Below are positions 48,388 to 57,600 of a DNA stretch of 64,000 bases, piece after piece. The notes below the pieces were generated by a model. That model was not told the DNA's origin. It was given only the letters and a program-made list of their open reading frames with translations, and ran no database searches. Position numbers and translations under genes: made by a program. This DNA is from an uncultured Scytonema sp. (GTDB lineage Bacteria > Cyanobacteriota > Cyanobacteriia > Cyanobacteriales > Nostocaceae). Location: assembly GCA_937873135.1 (NCBI GenBank), contig CALMVQ010000154.1, forward strand, positions 51,725-115,724, read 5' to 3'. How positions within the stretch are numbered: the first letter of the stretch is position 1; the number at the start of each line of letters is the position of its first letter.

Positions 48388-49242
48388 GTGATTTACTTTT
48401 TAACAGTTAATTATTATTCTACCAATCTTGTTGCTAAATTAATCAGTTCGTTGAGAGATAGCCGAGGTGTCAAATCCAAAACACTCATCGTCAATAACTC
48501 TCCCGACGATGATTCTATTCACGCTCTCAAAACAGAATCTGTACTTGTTTTAGACGCTACTCACAATCTCGGCTTTGGAAGTGCTTGCAACCTGGGGTTT
48601 CAGTTTATTTATGCTGTAGAACCTCAGGCGATTGTCTGGATCATTAATCCAGACGCCTACATTTTAGAAAACACTCTCGCTCAAGTTAACCCATTTTTTA
48701 ACTTACATCCAGAAGTTTCGATTCTGGGTACAATTGTTCATACTCCTTCAGGAATAATTTGGTTTGCAGGTGGTTGTTTTATTCCAGCAACTGGCGCAAT
48801 TCTCTCTCAGAACTTATTAGCAAATACACATGAAGATTATGTAACTTGTGATTGGGTTTCAGGTTGTAGTTTAATTGTGAATTTCAAGAAATTTCCTGAT
48901 TGTCCTCAGTTCGATGCTGCTTACTTTCTTTACTATGAAGATTTTGACTTTTGTAGAAGATATACCAATCAAGGGCATATAATTGCGATTACGAAGCAGT
49001 TTGGCGTGCTGCATCAACCGTCTTCAATTACGAATAGATATATTTTCCAAAAAATCAAGCACAGTACCTATAGTTACTTTCTCACTCTAGATAGATATAC
49101 AAATAAAGGAGTTGTTATTTTGAGATTAACTCGACTCCTGTGTTACGCCTTTATCTTAATAGCTATTAAACCACAAGTTGCATTTGGAAAATTTTGGGGG
49201 GTGTTTATTTATTTAAGAGACAAGTATCTGAAAATTTTATAA
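48388..49242 (+). CDS. Glycosyltransferase family 2 (rhamnosyltransferase-like)
   Basis: 284 aa from GTG 48388 (VIYFLTVNYYSTNLVAKLISSL); the TTG at 48367 is possible but adds repeat-like residues. A GT-A fold is indicated by LIVNNSPDD, HNLGFGSACNLGF, the DxD-like NPDAYIL and YFLYYEDFDFCRR, typical of dTDP-rhamnosyltransferases. With rfbD and rfbA just upstream, a role in adding rhamnose to a surface polysaccharide is likely. Confidence 0.88.
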   Translation: MIYFLTVNYYSTNLVAKLISSLRDSRGVKSKTLIVNNSPDDDSIHALKTESVLVLDATHNLGFGSACNLGFQFIYAVEPQAIVWIINPDAYILENTLAQVNPFFNLHPEVSILGTIVHTPSGIIWFAGGCFIPATGAILSQNLLANTHEDYVTCDWVSGCSLIVNFKKFPDCPQFDAAYFLYYEDFDFCRRYTNQGHIIAITKQFGVLHQPSSITNRYIFQKIKHSTYSYFLTLDRYTNKGVVILRLTRLLCYAFILIAIKPQVAFGKFWGVFIYLRDKYLKIL

Positions 49243-49282
49243 GGTAGGCAATACCTCAGTTACCTGTTCTAAACTTGGTTTT

Positions 49283-49371
49283 ATACCATTTCACGAAAAT
49301 CTTGATACTATTTGCTCCCCCTGCTCAAGAATTGCTTGCCTAAATGTATCAACTTTAAAGTGAAACGGTAT
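49283..49371. repeat. MITE-like inverted repeat (89 bp)
   Basis: The ends are ataccatttcac and gtgaaacggtat (one mismatch), with an inner pair gatac/gtatc. It sits between the two glycosyltransferase genes and looks like a small non-autonomous palindromic element. Confidence 0.7.
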
Positions 49372-49435
49372 TAGGGCTGGCTCACTATACCCTCTGATCA
49401 TTCTTTAATCGCACTTTTATTTAGGATTCTCATAA

Positions 49436-50512
49436 ATGAGCAAATTATTAATTAATTTATCCATTCTGCTGGCTCAACCTACAGGTATAAGTATCTACGC
49501 TAAAAATATTGTTCCTTATTTAAAATCTCTCAATCCCACTTTACTAACTGCTCAAGATTTTAGAGAATTTAAATGCTATCCTGTTCCAGATAATTTAACT
49601 CCTGCTCAAGGTACAAAAGGACACTTTGACCGTTTTTTGTGGACGCAATTCCAACTTCCAAAAATATATAAAGAACTTGATTCCCAGCTTTTATTTTCTC
49701 CTCAGCCGGAAGCACCTTTATTTTCTAAGTGTCGTTTTGTTGTCATGGTTCACGACTTCATTCCATTACGCTTTCCCAAGCGTTTTTCACCTCTAACACC
49801 TTACCATCGCTACTACATTCCCCAAGTCGTTGCTCAAGCACAACACGTTATCTGTAACTCTCAGGCAACCGCTGATGATATCATTAACTTTTGCCACGTT
49901 CCAGCCAGCAAAATCACTCCTATTCCTTTAGCACATGACGCCAACCATTTTCGGGATCTCGGAGAAGATACGGTGCGTCCTTATTATTACCTATACATTG
50001 GGCGACACGATCCCCACAAGAATCTGCACAGATTGATCGCTGCCTTCTCTACATTACCTGACAATGACGAGTGTGAACTGTGGCTAGCAGGGCCACAAGA
50101 TAAACGCTACACTCCTGTTTTGCAAGCACAAGTTGAAGAATTGGGTATAACGGCTCGTGTCAAATTCCTCAATTACGTTCCATACAGCAAATTACCTTCA
50201 ATCATCAATGGTGCGATCGCCCTCGTCTTTCCTAGTCTTTGGGAAGGCTTTGGTTTTCCAGTTTTAGAAGCAATGGCTTGCGGTACTCCCGTTATTACCT
50301 CTAACCTCTCCTCTTTACCAGAAGTGGCTGGCGACGCAGCTATTCTCATCAATCCCTATCATCCTGAGGAAATTACTGAGGCAATGCAACTAATGATAAC
50401 TGATTTGAAACTACGCGATCGCCTTTCTACTCAAGGAGTCAGCAGAGCAAATCAATTCAGTTGGGAAAGAACTGGACTTGCTACCGTTGAAATTTTATCA
50501 CGCTATGTTTGA
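49436..50512 (+). CDS. Glycosyltransferase family 4
   Basis: 358 aa with a GT-B fold. The C-terminal donor site has [17 protein letters not shown] (about 190) and [23 protein letters not shown] with the EX7E pair (about 270). The N-terminal part starts [22 protein letters not shown], typical of mannosyl/rhamnosyl GT4 enzymes. It is probably part of the same polysaccharide pathway as the rhamnose genes and GT2. Confidence 0.92.
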   Translation: MSKLLINLSILLAQPTGISIYAKNIVPYLKSLNPTLLTAQDFREFKCYPVPDNLTPAQGTKGHFDRFLWTQFQLPKIYKELDSQLLFSPQPEAPLFSKCRFVVMVHDFIPLRFPKRFSPLTPYHRYYIPQVVAQAQHVICNSQATADDIINFCHVPASKITPIPLAHDANHFRDLGEDTVRPYYYLYIGRHDPHKNLHRLIAAFSTLPDNDECELWLAGPQDKRYTPVLQAQVEELGITARVKFLNYVPYSKLPSIINGAIALVFPSLWEGFGFPVLEAMACGTPVITSNLSSLPEVAGDAAILINPYHPEEITEAMQLMITDLKLRDRLSTQGVSRANQFSWERTGLATVEILSRYV

Positions 50513-50544
50513 GACAACAGCAGTCGCTCTCACGAAGTACTTTA

Positions 50545-50574
50545 GCCTCCTTTGTTTGAGTACACAAAGGAGGC
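50545..50574. terminator. Hairpin between convergent genes, probable bidirectional terminator
   Basis: gcctcctttgt / acaaaggaggc is a perfect 11-bp stem with an 8-nt loop, 33 bp after the GT4 stop and 27 bp from the beta-helix gene stop. T-runs are weak on both sides. Confidence 0.6.
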
Positions 50575-50600
50575 AAAGCCAGTTCTGTTATCTACCAACT

Positions 50601-52628
50601 TTAAGAGAATTGAAACGCCCCAATATCAGCGCTACCATCAGCAGCACGACGAGGTAAACCACGTTGGTCGGTTGTGGGGTCGCTATCTAGTATAATTGGG
50701 TCAGCCGCACCAATTGCCGGACTGTCTCTTAGGAGTGCGATCGTTTGAGTCGAGCCACCATTAAAGGTTAGAATATCTAAGCGAGGGTCAATCACCGAGT
50801 CGCTAGTCCCAATAATATCACCAATAGTTTCATCAAATCCGGTGCTGCCTGTGCTGTCACCAATTAGGTTGTAGCCATTGGTTGTAAATGTGCCATCTAC
50901 ATCGGGGCTAATACCGTTCCCCTTGTTGAGGTTAGAGGCAATAATTGTATTGCGCACGTTGAATGAGCCACGAACAGATGTTGAAGTTGGGGCAACATCG
51001 TTTTGGTATACGCCTCCACCACGATTGGCAGTTATATTTTGGGTGACGGTACTGAACAACAGTGTGAAGGTGGCAGCGTAATCGTTATAGATACCGCCAC
51101 CGTTACCGGTATTGCGGTTTATGCCTAATGCATTGTTATTGCTGATGGTGCTGTTGATGACTGTAGCGTTACCAGAGTTATCGATCCCGCCGCCACCGCT
51201 CACGCCTGATGCTGTGTTACCGCTAATGGTACTATTGATTATCGTACTGGTACCAGAATTAAAAATACCGCCGCCGTTACCGCCTTCCCGTGCTTGTGAT
51301 GCAGTGTTACCGCTAATGGTACTATTGCTCACCGTAATCGTACCACGGTTATAGATGCCGCCACCATCACCGCTGTCGGAGTAGTGGCCACCTTGCGATG
51401 TCCGGTTATTATTGATGGTACTATTGCTCAGTGTAGCGTTACCAGAGTTAAAGATGCCGCCGCCACCGTTAAAGCCAGTTATCGTGTTGTTGGCGATAAT
51501 AGTATCACTCACTGTGAGATTTCTGGTGTTATAGATGCCACCACCTTTGCTATTGCTTATGGTGCTGTTAGTAATAGCAGCAGTACCCGTATTATAAATA
51601 CCGCCACCCGTGCCAGGACCATAATTGCTAGCGATCGCTGAACCGCTGATGGTAGAATTGCTCAGATTGAGCGTGCCACCATTGAAGACACTGCCACCAA
51701 TGTTGGAGCCATAGTCGCCACCACTAGTTGAACCGCCCAGACTACTGTTAGTCACTTCAACTGTGCCAATACTATAAATACTACCACCACTGTGACTGCC
51801 ATAAGTACCTCCAGTTGCTGAATTGTTCAGAGTACTGTTGCTGACGATAAGACTACCACTATTATAAATACCACCACCTGTACTACTACCGTAACTGCCT
51901 GTGATCGCTCTATTACCACTAAGGGTGCTGTTGCTGATGAAAACACTGCCTGTGTTGTAAATACCGCCACCGATTGCACCAGCATTAGCATCATCATTTG
52001 CTGTGTTACTGCTGACAGTACTGTTACTCAAATTGAGAGTACCAGTATTATAGATGCCAGCGCCATAACCATTCACCACTCGAGAGGTGTTTGAGCTACC
52101 TAAGCTACTAGTGACATTATTATTGCTAACAATAGTGCTATCTAGATTGAGAGTCCCAGAGTTACTAATTCCACCACCATTGTCTCCTGTGAGCTTACCA
52201 CCAGTAATGAGCAATCCAGATAAGTTGACTGTTGCGCCTGTGTCAATCTCAAACACACGCGTTGCATTGTTACCGGAAACGCTCACCAGATCACCACCAG
52301 TTAAGGTGTCTCGTGGAGCAATAATGTCTAAGCTGTGGGTAATATCCAGTTCTCCCAAGCTCAAGGTAATAGTCTGCTTCGTAGAAAATAAAGAGCGGTC
52401 AAATACAATCAAGTCTTCACCCGAGTCTGCATTAGCCTGATTAATAGCGTCGCGCAGAGTCGTGATACCATTGTTATTATCTACTTGATCCGCAATACTG
52501 TTCACCACGATGGTAGCACTAGGTTGTAAGTTAATGGTTCCAGTACCAAGCAAATCATGCACATTGTCCGCAAATACAGCAGTATTAGATAGTGGAGCGT
52601 TGGTAGCGCCTACAACTGACAAATCCAT
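50601..52628 (-). CDS. Beta-helix repeat exoprotein (choice-of-anchor Q type)
   Basis: 675 aa. The N-terminal block has VNSIADQVDNNNGITTLRDAINQANAD, the motif that opens this family. A right-handed beta-helix of ~16-18 repeats follows (GGGIYNTGTLNLSNSTVSGN and variants), then the C-terminal DSDPTTDQRGLPR...DIGAFQ signature. No Sec signal peptide is visible. It is likely displayed or secreted. Repeat units are similar enough to be prone to unequal exchange. No enzymatic residues are seen. Confidence 0.9.
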   Translation of the reverse strand: MDLSVVGATNAPLSNTAVFADNVHDLLGTGTINLQPSATIVVNSIADQVDNNNGITTLRDAINQANADSGEDLIVFDRSLFSTKQTITLSLGELDITHSLDIIAPRDTLTGGDLVSVSGNNATRVFEIDTGATVNLSGLLITGGKLTGDNGGGISNSGTLNLDSTIVSNNNVTSSLGSSNTSRVVNGYGAGIYNTGTLNLSNSTVSSNTANDDANAGAIGGGIYNTGSVFISNSTLSGNRAITGSYGSSTGGGIYNSGSLIVSNSTLNNSATGGTYGSHSGGSIYSIGTVEVTNSSLGGSTSGGDYGSNIGGSVFNGGTLNLSNSTISGSAIASNYGPGTGGGIYNTGTAAITNSTISNSKGGGIYNTRNLTVSDTIIANNTITGFNGGGGIFNSGNATLSNSTINNNRTSQGGHYSDSGDGGGIYNRGTITVSNSTISGNTASQAREGGNGGGIFNSGTSTIINSTISGNTASGVSGGGGIDNSGNATVINSTISNNNALGINRNTGNGGGIYNDYAATFTLLFSTVTQNITANRGGGVYQNDVAPTSTSVRGSFNVRNTIIASNLNKGNGISPDVDGTFTTNGYNLIGDSTGSTGFDETIGDIIGTSDSVIDPRLDILTFNGGSTQTIALLRDSPAIGAADPIILDSDPTTDQRGLPRRAADGSADIGAFQFS

Positions 52629-53264
52629 GTGATTTTTCCTATTAAAAGTTCTTACTGATCAGGTGAGCAGTTTGATACATTCAGTATACAGAAAAATTTT
52701 TAAGAAGACATACCAGCCCCACATTTGAGCGCTGACAAGCCATCCGCCGTTCGATACCACATACCTACTGGAAGTGATCAAAGGAAGCGCACTTAACTCT
52801 TTAGAGTTGATATAGATGTTGGGGTAGTAATTTTCTTGATTTTTTCTAAGCCCCCTTTAGACTGTAGACAGCATATTTCTTGAGTTCAAACTTACTATTG
52901 GCAGATGTGTGACAGTCGAGGGTACGAAATATGAGTTGAACTGCTCTCTCAAATTGGCAGAGGTGTTAAGCTATATTGTTAAGTACACTTAAAAATTGAT
53001 ACAATAAAGGAAAGAATTGTTACTAACCAAGCGTTTGATATAAAGCAACGTTTGCGAAATAAAGTTTCAAAATCAAACTAAGTTAACTGCATAAAAGTCC
53101 TGCCATAGACGTATTTATTCTATGAAAGGGTACCAATTATCAGAAATTTTTAAGTATGTAAGAAAAATGAGAATTCAGGAACATCAGTATGAGAGTCATT
53201 TACATGTATAAAAAGATGCTATACGCCAAAAGCTCAGCTATTAGTCTGTAACGAAGAGGTTGAC
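52629..53264. other. 636-bp gene-free spacer
   Basis: AT-rich, with promoters expected at both ends for the divergent beta-helix (-) and small secreted peptide (+) genes. No recognisable ORF, repeat or RNA was seen. Confidence 0.4.
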
Positions 53265-53507
53265 GTGAAAAAACAAATTTTGAGTGTAACGATCGCAATA
53301 TCAACAGTAATGTATGGTGCAGTTCCTAGCTTAGCGGGTACCTTAAAAATTTCTCAAGCTGATTCAGATCCTCCACCACAACCAGTGGTGTCTGTGCCAA
53401 CTCCAACTCCGAAGCCAACTTGTCCCCACCCTAATGCCTGTAGTAAGAAACCAACTTCCAGTCCATCTCCTTCGCCAAAGCCTTGTCCCTTACCGAGGCG
53501 TTGTTAA
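53265..53507 (+). CDS. Small secreted Pro/Cys-rich protein
   Basis: 80 aa from GTG 53265 with an AG-rich ribosome site (gaagagg). A signal peptide (KKQILSVTIAISTVMYGAVPSLAG) leaves a ~55-aa mature peptide made of PxPxPKP repeats with four Cys (CPHPNAC, PCPLPRRC) that could form two disulfides. The family is unknown. Similar Pro/Ser/Thr-rich small exported proteins are common in cyanobacteria. There are no close co-directional neighbours. Confidence 0.65.
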   Translation: MKKQILSVTIAISTVMYGAVPSLAGTLKISQADSDPPPQPVVSVPTPTPKPTCPHPNACSKKPTSSPSPSPKPCPLPRRC

Positions 53508-53537
53508 ACAATTGAGTGTAGCACATATCTGACTTAT

Positions 53538-53688
53538 TTACAAGTTTACACAACCTTGATTTTTACTGCTGACTGTTGATTGTTTTATTGACAGAGTTTT
53601 ATCGTCTGGCATAACTTTGGGATCGTTGTTGAGATAATCATGCAGCCAGTAGCAAGCATTAATTCTTAAAGAACTCAGTTTCGGGGTT
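53538..53688 (-). pseudogene. Orphan C-terminal fragment of a WD40-STAND paralogue
   Basis: On the minus strand, [31 protein letters not shown] matches the last residues of the big caspase-WD40 protein ([31 protein letters not shown]). At DNA level ~100 bp (53592-53690) align with 54693-54798. Nothing WD40-like precedes it. It is a relic of a second such gene or a duplicated 3' end. Confidence 0.8.
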
Positions 53689-53768
53689 TTTGTGCTAGCG
53701 TTCTAGGAGTCACCGCATTCTCAGACACTCCCGAGATATGCATAGATTTTAATAAGCGGTAAATAAGC

Positions 53769-53906
53769 ATGACGCAGGCAGCAGCGATTACCAGCTTGAT
53801 GGACGCAGAAACTCGGTTTGGTCTTATCCGTGTTGATGTTGAGTCTGGACAGTTTTTCCAAGAACGGCCTACTGGATTACCGGGAATTACCTCAGATGAA
53901 AAAACC
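53769..53906 (+). pseudogene. N-terminal fragment of a gene cut by an IS66 remnant
   Basis: MTQAAAITSLMDAETRFGLIRVD... ending PTGLPGITSDEKT resembles the first ~46 residues of a cyanobacterial family starting MTQ...ITxLxEVExRFxLRR...LPxLTDxEK, which I associate with restriction-type or related proteins; the identity is uncertain. The frame then enters an IS66-like end (gtaagcattcag from 53907) and stops at 53930. The rest of the gene was not found downstream. Confidence 0.5.
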
Positions 53907-54235
53907 GTAAGCATTCAGGTCTCAATTTAAGGAATTAAAGACGGTTCTTGCATATCCGGATAAACCATCGCTTTTATAGCTTGCTCACGCTCGGTAATTA
54001 CGGAACGTCCTTGACGACGACAGGTTTGTACTACCGTTAATAAATTAGTAGTATTTTTAAACCGCTCCATCGAACGGGAACCTCCACTAATCTTTCTCTT
54101 CGTTACTCTTAGCCGGAGCGAACGCTCCGCTAAGTTATTGTCTGGAGGTACCTCTGGATGGTCAAAAAAATACGACCATTGGTCTGTTTTGTATCGTAGT
54201 GATCGTAAAAGCTGTTGGCGTTGCTTTGCCAGCAA
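53907..54235 (-). mobile_element. IS66-family remnant with transposase C-terminal fragment
   Basis: The minus-strand ORF 54235-53927 reads HPEVPPDNNLAERSLRLRVTKRKISGGSRSMERF, then LTVVQTCRRQGRSV. This is the catalytic C-terminal part of IS66 TnpC (the conserved NNxAERxLR block and its Glu). Only ~100 of ~480 residues remain. The outer end gtaagcattcag at 53907 fits the gtaagc start of IS66 inverted repeats. The other end, tnpA and tnpB are missing. Confidence 0.8.
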
Positions 54236-54684
54236 TCAAGCTAAGTGCCATTATTGAGTGTGTAATTTTCATACTGCGAAGAATGTCGTTTATCAGTCTA
54301 GAAACTGTTTTAATCTTTTTCCAAAAAGAGCATTTAATAGCGAAAAACAAATTAATACTTTTCTAGAAATACTGAATACAAACGTGAAACATATTGCTTG
54401 ATTTGAAATTTTTCGCCTGTTTATTGAACTAGCTATTTTTGTTTTCTTAATTACAAAGACTCCTACACTGCCGCCAGCGCTTGGTGTAGGCGAGTGGCAG
54501 AAATGATGTTTCCAGAACTTCGTTTCTGCTAACGGGACTTAGACAAAAACTAGCCAGAAAAGAACCTCAAATGTATATACAGATACTCCCAACAGGGGTG
54601 TAAGCAGCCAGTATCTCTGCTATTCCTGCCTGAATATCTACAACGCGGGTTTTTAACTTATCTTTGGTGGCAGGAGAAAGACAC
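54236..54684. other. Gene-poor stretch between the IS66 remnant and the WD40 gene
   Basis: 449 bp. It holds two hairpin-forming stretches (ctacac...gtgtag near 54452-54475; gcagaa...tttctgc near 54495-54530). The minus-strand ORF 54567-54764 overlaps the WD40 gene's 3' end; its first part is the WD40 tail in another frame and it is not accepted as a gene. Confidence 0.4.
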
Positions 54685-57600
54685 TCAACTAGAGCAGAGT
54701 TTTTTATCGTCTGGCAGAACTTTGGGATCGTTGTTGAGATAATCATGCACCCAGTCGCAAGCATTGTGAATTAAAGAATTCAGTTTCGGGGTTTTCAGTT
54801 CTTGAGGATCGAAATGCCAGAGTCTGACGGTACTGTCCCAACTGCCAGAAATAACGGTTTTGCCGTCGGGACTAAAACCGACACTCACAACAGCATTTCG
54901 ATGACCCAAGAACGTTTTTAGCAGCTTACCATCTAAGCTCCAGACTTTCACTGTTTTGTCTCCACTGGCGGAAGCTAGAGCCTTACCATCAGGAGAAAAG
55001 CTACTGCTATACACACTATCAGTATGTCCAGTAAAAGTGTGAAGTAGTTGTCCGTCACTGCTCTGCCAGAGTTTAACAGTTCCATCGGCACTGCTTGAGG
55101 CAATCATTGTACCGTTAGGACTGAAAGTGACGCCTAATATCCACTGATTATGTGCAGGTATAGTTAAGAGCAGGCGACCTGTTGAACTTTCCCAAAGTTT
55201 GATGGTATTGTCTGCACTAGCTGAAGCTATAGTTTTACCGTCTGGGCTGAATGAGACTGCATCGACCTCTGCCTCATGCCCCTTCAAGTCTCGAATCAAA
55301 GTGCCACTACTTGTCTGCCAAAGTTTAACGATGTTATCTTTACCAGCAGTCGCAATAATTTTACCGTCGGGACTGAAACTGACTTTATCGACTTCATCAG
55401 TGTGCCCAACTAGAGTATGGAGCAACGCACCGTCACTCGTCCGCCAAAGTTTAACGGTTTGATCGGCACTCGCTGAGGCAAGAGTCTGGCCGTCAGGCGA
55501 AAAAACGACGTTATAGACAGCACTTTTGTGCCCCGACCAGTTGTTGATTGAAGTTCCGTCACGCCGCCACAATCTGATTGTACCATCCAAACTTCCCGAA
55601 GCGATCGCACGACTATCAGGACTGAATGTCGCACTATTGACGCCAGCACCATACCCGGCAAAAATTCCTAGCAAAGATCTATTCGGCTGCTGCCAAAGTC
55701 TAATCGTTCCATCCACACTAGCCGAAGCAATCGTCCGACTATCAGGACTGAAACTCACGCCGCTCACGCCACCAGTATGCCCTCTGAACGTTTCTAGTTC
55801 TACGCCGTTATAACTCCAGAGTTTCACAGTGTTGTCAGCACTCGCCGAAGCAATAGTCTTACCATCGGGACTGAAAGCGACAGCCAAAACCGAATCGCTA
55901 TGTCCGTTCAGATTTGTGATTAAGTGACCATCACTACTACTCCAGAGTTTAACAGTGTTGTCTCGACTTCCTGAGACAATCGTCTTACTATCAGGGCTAA
56001 AAGCTATACTATTGATCCAATCAGTATCCCCGGTGAGTGTTCTTAATAAATGACCATCACTACTACTCCAGAGTTTAATGGTTTTATCCTCACTACCGGA
56101 GGCGATAATTTTGCCATCAGGACTGTAGGTGACGCAAATAACCCCATCATTATGCCCGGTGAGTGTTCTCAATAAGCGACCATCGCTGGCATTCCAGATT
56201 TTGACAGTTTGATCGGCATTGGCGGAGGCGATGGTTTTGCCATCCGGGCTGAACGTTGCTGCTGTTTGGCTATTAACTGCAATAGTTCTCAACAGCAAAC
56301 CGTCACTCACTCTCCAAAGTTTAATTGTCTTATCAACACTAGTAGAGGCAATAGTCTTACTATCAGGAGCGAAGCTGATACTAGAAATAGCGTTGCTATG
56401 TCCGGTGAGCGTATTTAATAATCTACCATCACGACTCCAAAGTTTGATTGTCTTGTCTAATGAAGCTGAGGCAAGTATTTGCCCATTAGGACTGAAACTC
56501 ACACTGACAACCCCAGCATTATGCTTTTCTAAACGGTTGCGTTCTTGAATTTCCGTGGTGATTTGCCCAAGCGCACTTATCGTCACCGACTTGATATTTG
56601 CTGGTACGCCAATAGTCTTCTCGATTTGTTTTCCTGCCTTGACACTGGCTATCAATGCTTCAAGCTGCTGATTGGATGCAAGATTAGCTTTGGATGAGGA
56701 ATTTAAAGCTTCAATTTCTCTCATTTGTGCTTCTCGTCCTTGCGAGTAAGCTAAAATAGCAAAACCGCAAGCTGCTATTCCCAAAGCACTCAGGGCAACA
56801 ACAGCCCTTTGGGCTTGTCTCAATCTTCTTTTTTCCTGTAATTGTTGTCGTTTTCTTTCTGCCAAACAAGCTTCGATGAAACATTGCACATCAGCAGAAA
56901 GTTCATCAGTCCACTTAATATAAATATCTTCTGCCTCTGCCAACCGCACTCCCTGTAACAAAAAATCAGATTGCCGATCGCTTTGCAACCACAGTCGCGA
57001 AGCTTGTTCAATTTGGCGTTGTTTGCGCAGGCGATCGCGATTTTCCTCCAACCACGAGCGTAAAATTGACCAATGTTGAATCAAGATTTCGTGAGCAACT
57101 TCGACTGTGACTGCGGGGAGTTGCAACACAGAAGTCTGAGCAGTGGCAATATCTGTAGGGAACTTCAGGGGGTTCTTACTGTCTTCCGGCTCTCCTTTGG
57201 ATAAGAACGTTAAGCTTTGCTCAGTTATACCACCACTCCGAGCTTTGAAGAAAGTAGGAATAGGTTGTTGGGATGGAAGTTCTCCCTCTCCCTCTGCCCC
57301 CTTCTCCTCCTCCACATTTACGACAACTAACTTAGCAGCGATTAACGCATTCAGCGTTCTTTCTACTAACTCGGGCGGATATTTTTTCACGATCAACTCT
57401 GATTTGAATACCCGTCGCCGAGTATCTTCAGTACCTTCACCAAGCTGTGTCAAAGACAGAAAAATCCATTTAGCACATTCTTTAGCTCCTAGGTCTAAAC
57501 TGTTGTATACAGCCTGACATGATCGCTCTAATGCGCCTTTGATTCCACCGAGTTGCTCTTGATACGCTTGCAGTGTTAACTCACCCGCCACGCGATGTTG

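Noticed and set aside
49283-49371. Transcription terminator between the glycosyltransferases
   Set aside because: Stem arms are ~65 nt apart with an inner inverted pair and no T-run, so it fits a MITE-like repeat better.
51112-52440. Plus-strand ORFs antisense to the beta-helix gene
   Set aside because: Products are Leu/Val/Pro low-complexity mirrors of the GGGIYN repeats.
54567-54764. 65-aa minus-strand ORF after the WD40 gene
   Set aside because: Its first half is the WD40 tail in a shifted frame; the second half (ATKDKLKTRVVDIQ) looks slightly gene-like but cannot be tied to a family.
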